A stretch of 64,000 nt of DNA from Microbacterium sp. 67-17 (GCF_001898325.1 NZ_MKTR01000034.1:294597-358596), one strand, 5' to 3'; counted from the first letter of the stretch, positions 52,686-61,585 are shown. The notes: generated from the letters alone by a model not told the origin. Program-made: numbers and translations.

Positions 52686-53303
52686 TCATATCTGGGTGAG
52701 GAGGTCCTTCATCCTGACGATCTCAGCGGTCTGCGCATCCAGGATCGTTTGGGCGAGCGAACGAACCGCTGGGTTGGTCCCTTGGTCGAGTTCGGTTTGC
52801 GCCATCGCGATCGCGCCCTCGTGGTGCACGATCATTTGCTCCAGGAACAACCGCGCCGCGTCGGCGCCGTGGGCGCCTTCTAGGGCCGCCATGTCGTCAT
52901 CCGACATCATCCCGTCGCCGTGCCCCATCCCGCTCATGTCGTTGCTGGTGCCCATTCCCCAACTGGTCAGCCAGGACCGCATGAGCTCGATCTCGGGGCC
53001 TTGGGCATCCTTGATCTGCTGCGCCAGATCCCGCGTCTGCTCGTCGATGCCGTCCTTGCCGAGGACCATATCGCTCATGTCGATCGCCTGCTCGTGGTGG
53101 GGGATCATCATCATCACGAACATCGAGTCCGACGCGTTGATCTCGCCCTCCGCGAGGGCAGACGGAGCCGCGGACGACATCATCCCGCCCTGGCCCATCC
53201 CCGGTGCCGAGGCGCCACCGAGATACGCGCATCCTGCCAGCGAAACCGCCATCGCGACCGGCGCGACCGTCAACGCCATCAACCGATACTTCTTCACACT
53301 CAC
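52686..53303 (-). CDS. DUF305 lipoprotein (metal-resistance associated)
   Basis: From GTG 53303 (GGAGAAG upstream) a lipoprotein signal (lipobox LAGC, Cys25) leads a 205-residue exported protein with the two DUF305 histidine motifs, MIPHHEQAIDMSDMVL and MIVHHEGAIAMAQTEL, and Met/Gly-rich stretches that could bind copper. DUF305 proteins cluster with copper resistance genes. It follows the DUF6153-like gene behind a CsoR-type operator. Confidence 0.9.
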   Translation of the reverse strand: MSVKKYRLMALTVAPVAMAVSLAGCAYLGGASAPGMGQGGMMSSAAPSALAEGEINASDSMFVMMMIPHHEQAIDMSDMVLGKDGIDEQTRDLAQQIKDAQGPEIELMRSWLTSWGMGTSNDMSGMGHGDGMMSDDDMAALEGAHGADAARLFLEQMIVHHEGAIAMAQTELDQGTNPAVRSLAQTILDAQTAEIVRMKDLLTQI

Positions 53304-53384
53304 TTGTTCTTCTCCATCGATTAGTGAACTGCGCCCGCGTGCGGGCATGGCTCGACCCTGACCGCGGGAGCCGGGAAGGCCGAT

Positions 53385-53816
53385 TCATGTTCGACTTATC
53401 GAAAGATCCAGCAATGACGGCGGGCGAGTCATCGCCGAAGTCGGCACCGCGACCAGGCGCGCCAGCACGGTCCGCGCGCTCCTTCGCCTGCGGATCACCC
53501 CCGGTCCGGAGCGTGCAGCCCACAGCGCCGCCGCCAGCAGGCCGATCACGCACACCACGCTCAGCGCGTCGTGCATCCCTCCGGAGGTGCAGCTTTCGCA
53601 GGCGGACTCGGAGAGGGCACCGGCGTTCGGCGAGGACCCGTGGCCGTGCTCGGCCTCGATACTCGACACGCCCCCACTCGGCGCCTCGGAGTGCCCAGTC
53701 ATGAGTGTGTGCATTGATAGCAGACCCACCATCACGAGGGCCGCAAGCAGTACCGACAGCATCCACCGCCACGGCATCCGCGGATGCAGACGGGTTCGCG
53801 TTGCGTTGAGGGTCAT
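53385..53816 (-). CDS. DUF6153-like membrane protein
   Basis: From ATG 53816 (AAGGA upstream) the 143-residue protein has one helix ending in GLLSMHTLMTGH, a His/Gly-rich loop with paired cysteines (CESCTSGGMH), a second helix (VVCVIGLLAAALWAA) and a basic tail. This matches the DUF6153-type proteins seen with copper genes in actinobacteria; recognition is by layout. Longer frame starts (to 53993) lie across the operator and are rejected. Confidence 0.6.
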   Translation of the reverse strand: MTLNATRTRLHPRMPWRWMLSVLLAALVMVGLLSMHTLMTGHSEAPSGGVSSIEAEHGHGSSPNAGALSESACESCTSGGMHDALSVVCVIGLLAAALWAARSGPGVIRRRRSARTVLARLVAVPTSAMTRPPSLLDLSISRT

Positions 53817-53836
53817 GGGCATTCCTTGGCGGAAGT

Positions 53837-53853
53837 ATACCCCGGAGGGGTAT
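53837..53853. promoter_or_regulatory. CsoR-type copper operator
   Basis: ATACCCCGGAGGGGTAT, a perfect palindrome with a 3-base centre, matches the G-tract palindromes bound by CsoR copper sensors. It lies 21 bases before the DUF6153-like start, in the promoter. No CsoR gene is in the window. Confidence 0.75.
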
Positions 53854-53967
53854 TTGCCCCCACCCCGTCTCACCCCGTGCCACTTATCGATCGAGTCGGA
53901 TCCGAGGACGTGCGTGTCGTGCTTGACTACCAGGACACGTCCCGCGGGCATACGCAACGTTCGATCG

Positions 53968-55212
53968 TCACAGCCCTGGCGTGTCACCGACATTCTGCGC
54001 GGCGTGAAGCTCTCGTGCGCCGCGTGTGGTTTGTGCCGCGATGGCGGCGGCGGCTCCGATGGCGGTGAGGGCGACGGCTGCGGCGGTGAGGCTTACAACT
54101 CCTAACCATCCGGCGAGGGGGTAGGTGATCAGGAAGCATGCGTGTGAGAGGGCGAACTGTGCCGTGTAGACGAGGTTGCGGTTGCTCGGGGTGGATGCCT
54201 CGGCGAGGAGGATCGCGGAGGGGGTGGTGACCAGCGCGGTTCCCGCTCCCAGGGCCGCCCAGGTTCCCAGGGTCATCCACCACCCCGCGACGAGGCCCGT
54301 TCCCCACGCGGTGACCACGGATGCTGTGATCAGCCCGGTCACGATGACTGCGGTCCCCGCAATCATCGTGCGGATGGCGCCGTGTCGGCGGACGAGGCGT
54401 GGGATCATCAGAGCGACGAACAGTGACCCGATGCCGTAGGAGCCGAGCGTGAGGGCGAGAGCGGAGTCGTCCAGCGCGAGGACAGCTTTGACATAGACGA
54501 CGGAGTTGACGAGCACGATTGCGGTACCGGCGGCGACCACGATGTTCGCGAGCGCGAGGAACCGGAGCGCCGGTGTGCGGGCGAACACCCGCAACCCTTC
54601 GGCAAGTCGTTGCCAGAACGTCGATGAGGCAGCGTCGGCGTCCTGACGTGGGAGGCGTGTCACGAGGACGAGTGCCGCGGATACGGCGAACCCCACAGCA
54701 GTGCCGGCAAAGAGGCTGTTGTAGGGGGTGACGGCCAGGAGCGCGGCTGCGATGGTCGGGCTCAGGAGCGCCTCAAGGTCGTATGCCAGACGAGACAGCG
54801 CCAGCGCACGCGTGTAGTCATGGGTGTCGGGGAGGACGCTCGGGATGAGCGACTGGAAGGCGGGGGTAAACGTGGCCGACGCGGACTGCAGGATGAACAC
54901 GAGCACATAGATCTGCCAGATCTCGCTGACGAACGGGAGGGTGATCGCAATCGCCAGGCGGATCAGATCAGCGCCGACGAGCACCATCTTCTTGGGTAGT
55001 CGGTCAACGAGGGCCGCCATGATGGGGGAGACACCGACGTAGGCGACCATCTTGATCGTCAGCGCAGTGCCGAGGACCGACCCGGCCACTCCTCCTGCGA
55101 GGTCGAACGCCAACAAACCGAGGGCGACGGTGAGCAGACCCGTCCCCACCAGGGCCACCACCTGTGCGGAGAAAAGCGACCGGTAGGTGGGGTCTCGAAG
55201 AACGTGGATCAC
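53968..55212 (-). CDS. MFS transporter coupled to ArsR regulator
   Basis: The 414-residue protein has about eleven to twelve membrane helices with an MFS motif A-like loop (LVDRLPKKMVLVGADLIRL) and no long soluble domain. It overlaps the ArsR stop by four bases (GTGA), so a metal or metalloid exporter under ArsR control is likely; the substrate is not readable. The minus-strand gene ends before the CsoR-type operator. Confidence 0.85.
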   Translation of the reverse strand: MIHVLRDPTYRSLFSAQVVALVGTGLLTVALGLLAFDLAGGVAGSVLGTALTIKMVAYVGVSPIMAALVDRLPKKMVLVGADLIRLAIAITLPFVSEIWQIYVLVFILQSASATFTPAFQSLIPSVLPDTHDYTRALALSRLAYDLEALLSPTIAAALLAVTPYNSLFAGTAVGFAVSAALVLVTRLPRQDADAASSTFWQRLAEGLRVFARTPALRFLALANIVVAAGTAIVLVNSVVYVKAVLALDDSALALTLGSYGIGSLFVALMIPRLVRRHGAIRTMIAGTAVIVTGLITASVVTAWGTGLVAGWWMTLGTWAALGAGTALVTTPSAILLAEASTPSNRNLVYTAQFALSHACFLITYPLAGWLGVVSLTAAAVALTAIGAAAAIAAQTTRGARELHAAQNVGDTPGL

Positions 55213-55553
55213 GCGTGGTGGCGGGGAGTATCGCTGACCGCGTGCTCGGCCTGCTTGATCGCTTCGATCACCAGGCGGTGTGCGTGCTCATCCGCGAGTC
55301 GATAGAACATGCGGTTGCCGTCCTTGCGCACGAGCACGATCTTGGTCCACCGCAGCTTCGCCAGGTGCTGCGACACTGCCGCCGGGCTGCGTCCCACGAA
55401 CTCCGCGATCTCGTTCACGGGCAGCTCGCCAGCGTGCAGGGCGAGCACGATTCTGATGCGGGTTGCGTCGGCGAGGAGCCCGAAGATCTCGGCCGCGATC
55501 TCGACGAACTCGCCTTCGAGCTGCGAGCCATTAAAGTTAGTATCTGCATGCAT
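55209..55553 (-). CDS. ArsR/SmtB-family metal-sensing repressor
   Basis: The 114-residue winged-helix protein has IFGLLADATRIRIVLALHAGELPVNEIA and the recognition helix SPAAVSQHLAKLRW. No CxC metal site is present; instead a C-terminal DEHAHRLVIEAIKQAEHAV segment resembles the alpha-5 site of SmtB/NmtR proteins. So zinc, nickel or cobalt is likelier than arsenic. TATTAT starts exactly 12 bases before ATG 55553, pointing to a leaderless transcript. Confidence 0.9.
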   Translation of the reverse strand: MHADTNFNGSQLEGEFVEIAAEIFGLLADATRIRIVLALHAGELPVNEIAEFVGRSPAAVSQHLAKLRWTKIVLVRKDGNRMFYRLADEHAHRLVIEAIKQAEHAVSDTPRHHA

Positions 55554-55562
55554 ACGCAAATA
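55541..55562. promoter_or_regulatory. ArsR operator over the start of the arsR-MFS operon
   Basis: TATCTGC-N8-GCAAATA is a near-perfect palindrome covering the ArsR start codon and reaching the -10 box, so a bound repressor would block transcription initiation. Confidence 0.65.
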
Positions 55563-55669
55563 ATAGGTTACTCGCGAGCATGCGCGGGAGCCGGCCCGAT
55601 GGCTGCGCGAAGCTTCGGTAGGTATGCAAGCCGCAGCGTCCAAGCGCCGACATGGTGCACGTCGTCAAG

Positions 55670-55714
55670 AACCCCTGCGATCCCCTGGAAACAAGGGGAT
55701 CGCAGGGGTTCTTT
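55670..55714. terminator. Strong bidirectional-type terminator
   Basis: A perfect 19-bp stem (AGAACCCCTGCGATCCCCT and its complement) with a 7-base loop is followed by TTCTTTC on the plus strand. It lies downstream of the minus-strand FAD monooxygenase gene (118 bases after its stop) and upstream of arsR, insulating the two. Confidence 0.85.
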
Positions 55715-55831
55715 CACGTTCGGCGAGGAGCTCCCGACTACAGTCCGACTACCTCGCATCCTGGACGATTATGGATCGCTTCGGAAACCGGGTTACGCAG
55801 CGATCAGGTCACTCCGTAGCAGCTGATGTGC

Positions 55832-57415
55832 TCACCGAACTGTTCCTGAGGGTTCGGCAGACGCGGCGATGACATAGGCGTCGACGTCGCTCGGGTGCTC
55901 GGCGTCGGCGATCGCGGCGATGTACCCATCGGGGCGCACCAGGATCGCGCCGCCGCGCTCGTCCAGACCGTAGCGCGCGGCGACTCGCCCGTCGGGATCG
56001 GCGACGGCGCCCGCATCTGCCGTCGGGGCGACCCGGATCGTCTGCGCTCCGGCCGGCGCGGCAAAGGCGGGGAAGGTTCCGGCCTCGTCGGCGACCAGCA
56101 CGAGGGCGTAACCCGATCCGCTGGGATCACGGTGGGCCAGGGCCGGCCACAGTCCGACCTCGGCGACAGCGCGAACGGGGTCGCCCGCCCGGACGGGCCC
56201 CCGGTGACCTGACTCGGCCAGGGGTGCGTACCGGTAGTCAACGGTCATCTGCTCGATCTCGTTCGCCATCGCGTGGCGCGCGAGTGGCATCCTCAACGCC
56301 GCCTTCATCAGCAGGTTGCGCGCTTCGCGGGCGAACGGCGAGGCAAGGGTGCCCGCGTGCGTCAACTCGGTCGTGAACGTGATGACATCGGCGGCGACGG
56401 GGTGGCGTTCGGCGTGGTAGCTGTCGAGCAGTTCCTCGCTCGCTTCGCCGCGCACGGCGGCGGCGAGTTTCCAGGTGAGGTTGAAGGCATCCTGGATGCC
56501 GGTGTTCATACCGAGCCCGCCCGCCGGGGAGTGGACATGGGCGGCGTCGCCCGCGAGGAAAGCGCGCCGCGTCCGGTATCGAGGCACCTGCGCGTGATGG
56601 ATCTCGAAGATCGTGAGCCACCGCGAGGATTCGATCCTGACGTCCATCTTGCGCTCGTCAACCGACTCCTGGAGCCACTCGAGCGTGGGCTCACGGGTCT
56701 CGGGAGTGTCGGCGGGGATCTGGCAGATCACGCGCACGCGCTTGCCCGCCATCGGGAACAGCATCCCCACGGCATCGCCGGGAGAGAAGAAGATGTGGAA
56801 CGACTGCTTCTCGTGCGCGAAGTCGGCATCGACGTCGCCCATGAGGAATCGCTCGCCCTTGAAGACGCCCTCAAGCTTCAGACCCAGGCTGTGCCGTACC
56901 GCTCCCTTCGCGCCGTCGGCGCCGACGAGCCACGCCGCGTGGGCGACCTCGGAGGTGCCGTCGGGGTGGGTCAGGTTCGCACGCACCCCGCTCGTGTCCT
57001 GCTCGAGGCCGGTGTAAGTCACGCCCCGCTCGATCTCGACGCCGAGCGACGAAAGACGCTCGCGCAGGATGCGTTCGGTGTCAGTCTGCGGGATGGTGAT
57101 TGAGTACGGGAACGGGCTGTCGATCGTGTCGAAGCCGACGCGTCCGAGGATCGAGCCGTTCGCGTGCATCTGCGCACCGGTCGTCCTCACACCTGTGGCT
57201 TCGATGTCGGCGAGAACACCGAGCTGGTCGAGCAGTTCGAGGGATCGAGCGTGCAGCACGACCGCCCGCGACTCGTCGGTGGGATCAGGCATCTTGTCGA
57301 TGATCCGCACCGCCACACCTCGCCGTGCGAGGTCGACCGCCGCGACCAGTCCGACCGGCCCTGCGCCCACGACGAGGACGCCGGTGTGCGGAGGTGTGGA
57401 TACTTCGTTGACCAT
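55832..57415 (-). CDS. FAD-dependent aromatic hydroxylase (PheA/TetX-like)
   Basis: From ATG 57415 (AGGAGAG upstream) the 527-residue protein has VVGAGPVGLVAA, an ADGAKGAVR-type DG motif and FLAGDAAHVHSPAGGLGMNTGIQ, followed by a C-terminal thioredoxin-like domain, the layout of phenol hydroxylase and antibiotic-modifying monooxygenases. Substrate unknown. It is 65 bases after the glycine-rich surface protein gene, so may share its transcript. Confidence 0.88.
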   Translation of the reverse strand: MVNEVSTPPHTGVLVVGAGPVGLVAAVDLARRGVAVRIIDKMPDPTDESRAVVLHARSLELLDQLGVLADIEATGVRTTGAQMHANGSILGRVGFDTIDSPFPYSITIPQTDTERILRERLSSLGVEIERGVTYTGLEQDTSGVRANLTHPDGTSEVAHAAWLVGADGAKGAVRHSLGLKLEGVFKGERFLMGDVDADFAHEKQSFHIFFSPGDAVGMLFPMAGKRVRVICQIPADTPETREPTLEWLQESVDERKMDVRIESSRWLTIFEIHHAQVPRYRTRRAFLAGDAAHVHSPAGGLGMNTGIQDAFNLTWKLAAAVRGEASEELLDSYHAERHPVAADVITFTTELTHAGTLASPFAREARNLLMKAALRMPLARHAMANEIEQMTVDYRYAPLAESGHRGPVRAGDPVRAVAEVGLWPALAHRDPSGSGYALVLVADEAGTFPAFAAPAGAQTIRVAPTADAGAVADPDGRVAARYGLDERGGAILVRPDGYIAAIADAEHPSDVDAYVIAASAEPSGTVR

Positions 57416-57479
57416 CGTGCTCTCCTGTTTCGAGTGTGCGGATCGTGTTGCGGTTAGGCGTGGGGCATCCGGCAGCGAA

Positions 57480-59975
57480 CTAGTCATGCGCCGGACCCTC
57501 GACCCGAACCCGTGCACGGCGAACGGCGGACCAGCCGAGCGACGCGGCACCCAGCGTGAGGACGACCGCGGCTAGCCACAGCGTCGCGACGGGCGCCTCT
57601 CCGCCGGTGGCTGCCAGCGAGGTTGTGGGCGGGGAGGTGTCTGCTCCTCGCACCTGGATCGTGACCTCGGCGGACGAGGGCAGGTGCTCCGCGCTGCCGA
57701 GGTACTCCAGGCGGAGCCTGTGGATGCCCGGCCGGAGGTTCTCGACGGCGAGCGTTGCCGTTCCCTCCTGCACGTCGGCCCGCACAAGTTCCGTGTCGCC
57801 CTCGAGCACGCGCATCGTTCCCAGGGGCACGGCGGCCGCGCTGATCTGGGTCGCCGCCGCCGCGACATCCGCGTGGATGACGACACCCGAGTCGCCGACC
57901 AATCGTGCATCGCGGACGGCCACGACCGTGGCCGCGCGTTCGTCCGGCGCGCTGGGCGGTTCATACGCTGCCGTTCCGGTGACGGACGGGTCGGTCGTCA
58001 GCGTCGCCGTGAAGGTCCGCGATGCCGGGTTCAACTCATCCAGCTCCACCGTCCACGACGAGCAGTCCGCCGCGGGGAGAATCCGGTCGACACTGTCGCT
58101 GCTGGTCAGTGCCACGTCGCAGCCGAAGGACTGACCCGTCGGCACTCCGTAGACATCCAGGGCTGCGACATCGACGAGCGGAGCCCAGGCGTCGGTGGCG
58201 TCGACGGTCACGTCCAACGACGCGGGGGCGGCAGCCGGGACATCCGTGTAGACCTGCAGACCGACGAGCTGGAAGCGGTACCCGTCATCACCGGCGGCCT
58301 CCGGCCCGAGCTCTGTGACGAAGACCCTCACGTAGCGACCGGTCGCCGGCGTGTCGAAGACATACGTTCGCGCGCCATGGTCGCCGCTCTGGTTCGTGTA
58401 CGTCTCTACTGTCGTCCAGCTTGCCCCGTCATCGGAGACGTCGATGCGGAACGCCTGGGGGTACCCCGCGCCATCGACGTTCGCCGGGTCTGTCGCCGTC
58501 GTGGAACGGGGGACGAGGATCACGCCGCCCACGCTCTGTTCGCCGCCGAGGTCGACCGACACCCAGGCCTCGGCGTCCTGCGTCGGTGAAGCCGGGTCGG
58601 TCGTGAATCCGTAGTGGCCGACCTCGCTCTGCGTGTTCCCCTGGGTGAGGTACTGCGCGGACCATCCGTTCGCCTCGAACGAGCTGCTCGCGGTCACGGT
58701 CTTGCCGAGCGCGAGATCGTTCGCGCTGACGCTGATGGTGATTGTGGCGGTGGCCGTCGCATACGCCGGGTCGCCCGAATAGGAGGCCTGGATCGTGTGC
58801 GTGCCGAGACCGGTCACGGGGACGGATATCTGTGCCAGCATGGCGAGCCCATCGCTCACCGTCGCCGAGCCGAGCGGGATGGGGGACGAGGCGTTCGTGA
58901 CATCGCTGAAGTCGACGGTGCCCGTCGCGTCATCCGGAAGGGATGCTGCGACCCAGCCGATCGACCCGCCCTCGAGGATCGAAGCGCTCTCCACGGCGAC
59001 ATTCATCGTCGGGGCGGGCTTGTAGGTGACGACCAGCTCGACCCATCCGTTCGGCGGGTAGTCCCATCCGTTGGTCGAGAAGTCGACGCCGGTCGGTGCG
59101 ATCGAGGCGCCCGTGACGAGTGAGTCGACCATGGACGAGCCTGCGCCGCCTCCTCCGCCGGCCGAGACGCCCTGAGCGCCGCCCCCGCCGGCACCGCCCT
59201 TCACGCCGCCGCCGCCTCCTCCGCCGCTCCCGCCGAGGTCGGTGCCTCCGTGGCCCGACTCGCCCTCACTCGTGGCCGCGCCCGCGGCGGCACCGCCGCT
59301 GCCTCCGAGAGGTCCGACCGTGCCGTGGTGCCCGTCCTCGCCTGTCCAGCGGCCCTCATACCCTGCGTTGCCGCCCAGCCCGAAGTGGTCGGGGTCGCTG
59401 CTGGATCCACCCGCGCCGCCCCCGCCGCCCGCGAGGGCGATCGTCGTGGTCACGCCACCCCGGACGAGCTGTATCGTCGTCGCGCCGCCACCTGCACCAC
59501 TCGTGCGCTCCTCGAGGCTGTCCCAGGCGCCGTTGCCGCCGCTCGCTCCGAGACCGCCCCAGCCGCCGAGGGGCGGGTGCGGGTTGCTTGCGTCGTCCCA
59601 GCCGCTCGCGGGCTCGCCTGCGGCGCCCACCGAGATCAGCAGCTCGTCGCCGGGCTCGAGTGCGAGGGTGCCGGTGACGAGCGCTCCCCACGAGCCGCCC
59701 GAGATCGTGTAGCCGCCGCTCGGCCCACCGCCGCCGCCCGCGGCCTGGAACTGCAGCGATTGCATGTTCGGCAGCACCGTGAAGGTCTGGACCGTCTCGC
59801 CATCGACCTGAAAGACCATCGAATCTCCGGCGGCCGCCGAAGTGGGGCTCGAGACGACCGCCGTAACGGCGCCGACCAGCCCAACGGTCAGCGCGGCCGC
59901 GACGGCGCGCACCTTCGACGCGGGACCCGAAGCCCGCCGGTGGGGCGGTTCCCCCATGTTCCGATGAATGCCCAT
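57480..59975 (-). CDS. Glycine-rich multi-domain surface protein with LAATG sorting signal
   Basis: From ATG 59975 (GGAGGAG upstream; the frame to 60152 is rejected) the 831-residue protein has a signal peptide, a glycine-rich region (about 75-285, with GGSGGGGGGGVKGGAGGGG), an Ig-like domain (about 340-425), an F5/8-type-C discoidin-like domain (about 430-595), two more beta-rich domains and a C-terminal LAATG (787-791) followed by a membrane helix and RRARVR. LAxTG is the class E sortase motif, so it is probably wall-anchored and binds a carbohydrate. No sortase is in the window. Confidence 0.85.
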   Translation of the reverse strand: MGIHRNMGEPPHRRASGPASKVRAVAAALTVGLVGAVTAVVSSPTSAAAGDSMVFQVDGETVQTFTVLPNMQSLQFQAAGGGGGPSGGYTISGGSWGALVTGTLALEPGDELLISVGAAGEPASGWDDASNPHPPLGGWGGLGASGGNGAWDSLEERTSGAGGGATTIQLVRGGVTTTIALAGGGGGAGGSSSDPDHFGLGGNAGYEGRWTGEDGHHGTVGPLGGSGGAAAGAATSEGESGHGGTDLGGSGGGGGGGVKGGAGGGGAQGVSAGGGGGAGSSMVDSLVTGASIAPTGVDFSTNGWDYPPNGWVELVVTYKPAPTMNVAVESASILEGGSIGWVAASLPDDATGTVDFSDVTNASSPIPLGSATVSDGLAMLAQISVPVTGLGTHTIQASYSGDPAYATATATITISVSANDLALGKTVTASSSFEANGWSAQYLTQGNTQSEVGHYGFTTDPASPTQDAEAWVSVDLGGEQSVGGVILVPRSTTATDPANVDGAGYPQAFRIDVSDDGASWTTVETYTNQSGDHGARTYVFDTPATGRYVRVFVTELGPEAAGDDGYRFQLVGLQVYTDVPAAAPASLDVTVDATDAWAPLVDVAALDVYGVPTGQSFGCDVALTSSDSVDRILPAADCSSWTVELDELNPASRTFTATLTTDPSVTGTAAYEPPSAPDERAATVVAVRDARLVGDSGVVIHADVAAAATQISAAAVPLGTMRVLEGDTELVRADVQEGTATLAVENLRPGIHRLRLEYLGSAEHLPSSAEVTIQVRGADTSPPTTSLAATGGEAPVATLWLAAVVLTLGAASLGWSAVRRARVRVEGPAHD

Positions 59976-60036
59976 GGCTGCTCTCCTCCAAGAGTTCGAA
60001 CGTGTGTCGTTGCTTGAGGACACTGCCCGGGGTCGA

Positions 60037-60055
60037 TCCAATCCGACTCCAATCC
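60037..60055 (-). promoter_or_regulatory. SARP-type direct repeat 1
   Basis: On the minus strand GGATTGGA occurs twice with an 11-bp period (plus strand TCCAATCC at 60037 and 60048). It lies 62-80 bases before the surface-protein start, at promoter distance. Confidence 0.6.
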
Positions 60056-60095
60056 CGGATGCCGGCGGCTCGAGGTCGCTCCCGCCGGAACCCAC

Positions 60096-60134
60096 GATGA
60101 AGGCCGGGCAGCTCATCGCTGCCCGGCCTTCATC
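60096..60134 (-). terminator. Terminator of the FAD oxidase gene
   Basis: A perfect 17-bp stem (GATGAAGGCCGGGCAGC and complement) with a TCATC loop lies 21 bases after the stop of the 60156 gene. No T-tract follows in either direction. Confidence 0.7.
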
Positions 60135-60155
60135 GCCGTTCGGGGAGACCACTGT

Positions 60156-61502
60156 CTAGGGGAGGAGGAGCCCACCGGGGTCGTGCGCGCGGCGGATGTC
60201 GTCGAGACGGCGTCTCTGGTCGTCATTCCATGACGCGTCGAAGGCGCCGGGGGTGTTGGCGCGACCTACGAAGTTCACGAGCGTGGTGGGCAGGTGCGCC
60301 CCGGCGGTTGCGTCGAGGACGGATCCGACTGCTGACAGGCGAACGTCGTCAGCAAGAGACGGAACGGGCGCCGCATACACGTTGAGCAGATGCTGGGTGC
60401 CCCGGCCGCCGACGGCATCGGGTTCGGCCCCCGCGGACAGGGTCGCGCCTCCGAGAGTGCGGATCTCGACTGCGGACAGGGGCGTGTCGACATCCAGTCC
60501 GCCGGCGGTCAGAATCGCTGCGAGCGTCGCGTCGTCCACCGTGGCCAAGGACGCCGTACCACTGGTGACGGGCATGGGTGCGGTTGGGTCGCTGTGGATC
60601 GAACCCACCGTCGCGTAGGGCATGGTGCCCACCGTGTCGACCACCGGCGTTGCCGCGGCACGGAGCGGCGCGAGCTGCGCCTGGGCCGCGTCCGCCGAGT
60701 CCAGGCTCGCAAAGCGCACGTGGGCGACGTGCTTTCCGCTCAGCGCTGGAGGCAGTGCGGAAGAGTCGGGAAGCCGAAGCAGCGCGATTGAAGTCGTGGT
60801 CGAGTTCGGCAGACCGTCGGCCCAACCGAGGTAGACCGCCATCACGTCAGCTGCCGCATCCGCGCTGAAATACAACCCGCCCCCGACGAGCTCACTGACG
60901 GGCAGGAGTTCGACGGTGACAGAGGTCACCACTCCGAGTCCGACCTTGCCGCCGCGCAGGGCCCAGAACAGGTCAGGGTGAGCGTCGCGGGAAACGGTGG
61001 TCGGACCATCGGCGGGGGTCACGACCTCGAACGATCGCACGTGATCAGAACTGAATCCGAAAGATCGGGCGAGTGGACCGATCCCCCCGCCGAGGAGATA
61101 GCCCGTGACCCCCACTCCTGGCGCCGATCCGCAAGGAGCGGCGAGCCCGTGGGCCGCGGCGGCCGCCACGACAGTCGTCCAGCTGCACCCCGCGCCGATC
61201 CGTGCGGTGCGTTCGGCGACATCCACCTCGACCGTGTCGAGTGCGTGCATCGAGATCGCGGTGCCACCGTGGAGAGGACGCAAGCGTCCGTGACCGCTCC
61301 CGAGCACCGCGAAAGGCGTGCCCTGGTCGGCCGCTACCCGCACAGCGGATGCGACATCAGCCGGCGTCTGCGCATGCACGACGACCGCCGGTGCGACATC
61401 GACGGCGAGGTCAAAGCCGGCCACCGCATCCTGGTAGCCATCGTCGCCCGGTGCCAGCACGACGGAGATTCCTGCACGCCGAAACGCGTCGATCACGTTC
61501 AT
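60156..61502 (-). CDS. FAD-linked oxidase, berberine-bridge-enzyme type
   Basis: The 448-residue protein has the PCMH FAD-binding domain (VVVHAQTPADVASAVR, VLGSGHGRL with a candidate flavin-linked His) and GVGVTGYLLGGGIG, then the BBE C-terminal NFVGRAN region and DPGGLLLP end. The Cys of bicovalent BBE members (CPxVG) is replaced (SAPGVG), so FAD is probably linked once or not covalently. Substrate unknown: members oxidise sugars, alcohols or alkaloids. Confidence 0.88.
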   Translation of the reverse strand: MNVIDAFRRAGISVVLAPGDDGYQDAVAGFDLAVDVAPAVVVHAQTPADVASAVRVAADQGTPFAVLGSGHGRLRPLHGGTAISMHALDTVEVDVAERTARIGAGCSWTTVVAAAAAHGLAAPCGSAPGVGVTGYLLGGGIGPLARSFGFSSDHVRSFEVVTPADGPTTVSRDAHPDLFWALRGGKVGLGVVTSVTVELLPVSELVGGGLYFSADAAADVMAVYLGWADGLPNSTTTSIALLRLPDSSALPPALSGKHVAHVRFASLDSADAAQAQLAPLRAAATPVVDTVGTMPYATVGSIHSDPTAPMPVTSGTASLATVDDATLAAILTAGGLDVDTPLSAVEIRTLGGATLSAGAEPDAVGGRGTQHLLNVYAAPVPSLADDVRLSAVGSVLDATAGAHLPTTLVNFVGRANTPGAFDASWNDDQRRRLDDIRRAHDPGGLLLP

Positions 61503-61569
61503 GTTCCTATCCTTTGTCTTGTGCGCTCTGTGAGAGCGGGGGCTTCACCGATAGCGTCGTGCGTGCCGG

Positions 61570-61585
61570 TCCAAACTCACTCCAA
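61570..61585. promoter_or_regulatory. SARP-type direct repeat 2
   Basis: TCCAA occurs at 61570 and 61581, again with an 11-bp period (TTGGA on the minus strand). It lies in the divergent spacer between the FAD oxidase and the alpha/beta hydrolase. Confidence 0.55.

Noticed and set aside
55832-57415. Kynurenine 3-monooxygenase candidate
   Set aside because: The FAD hydroxylase has a C-terminal thioredoxin-like domain of PheA/TetX type and lies over 30 kb from the kyn operon.
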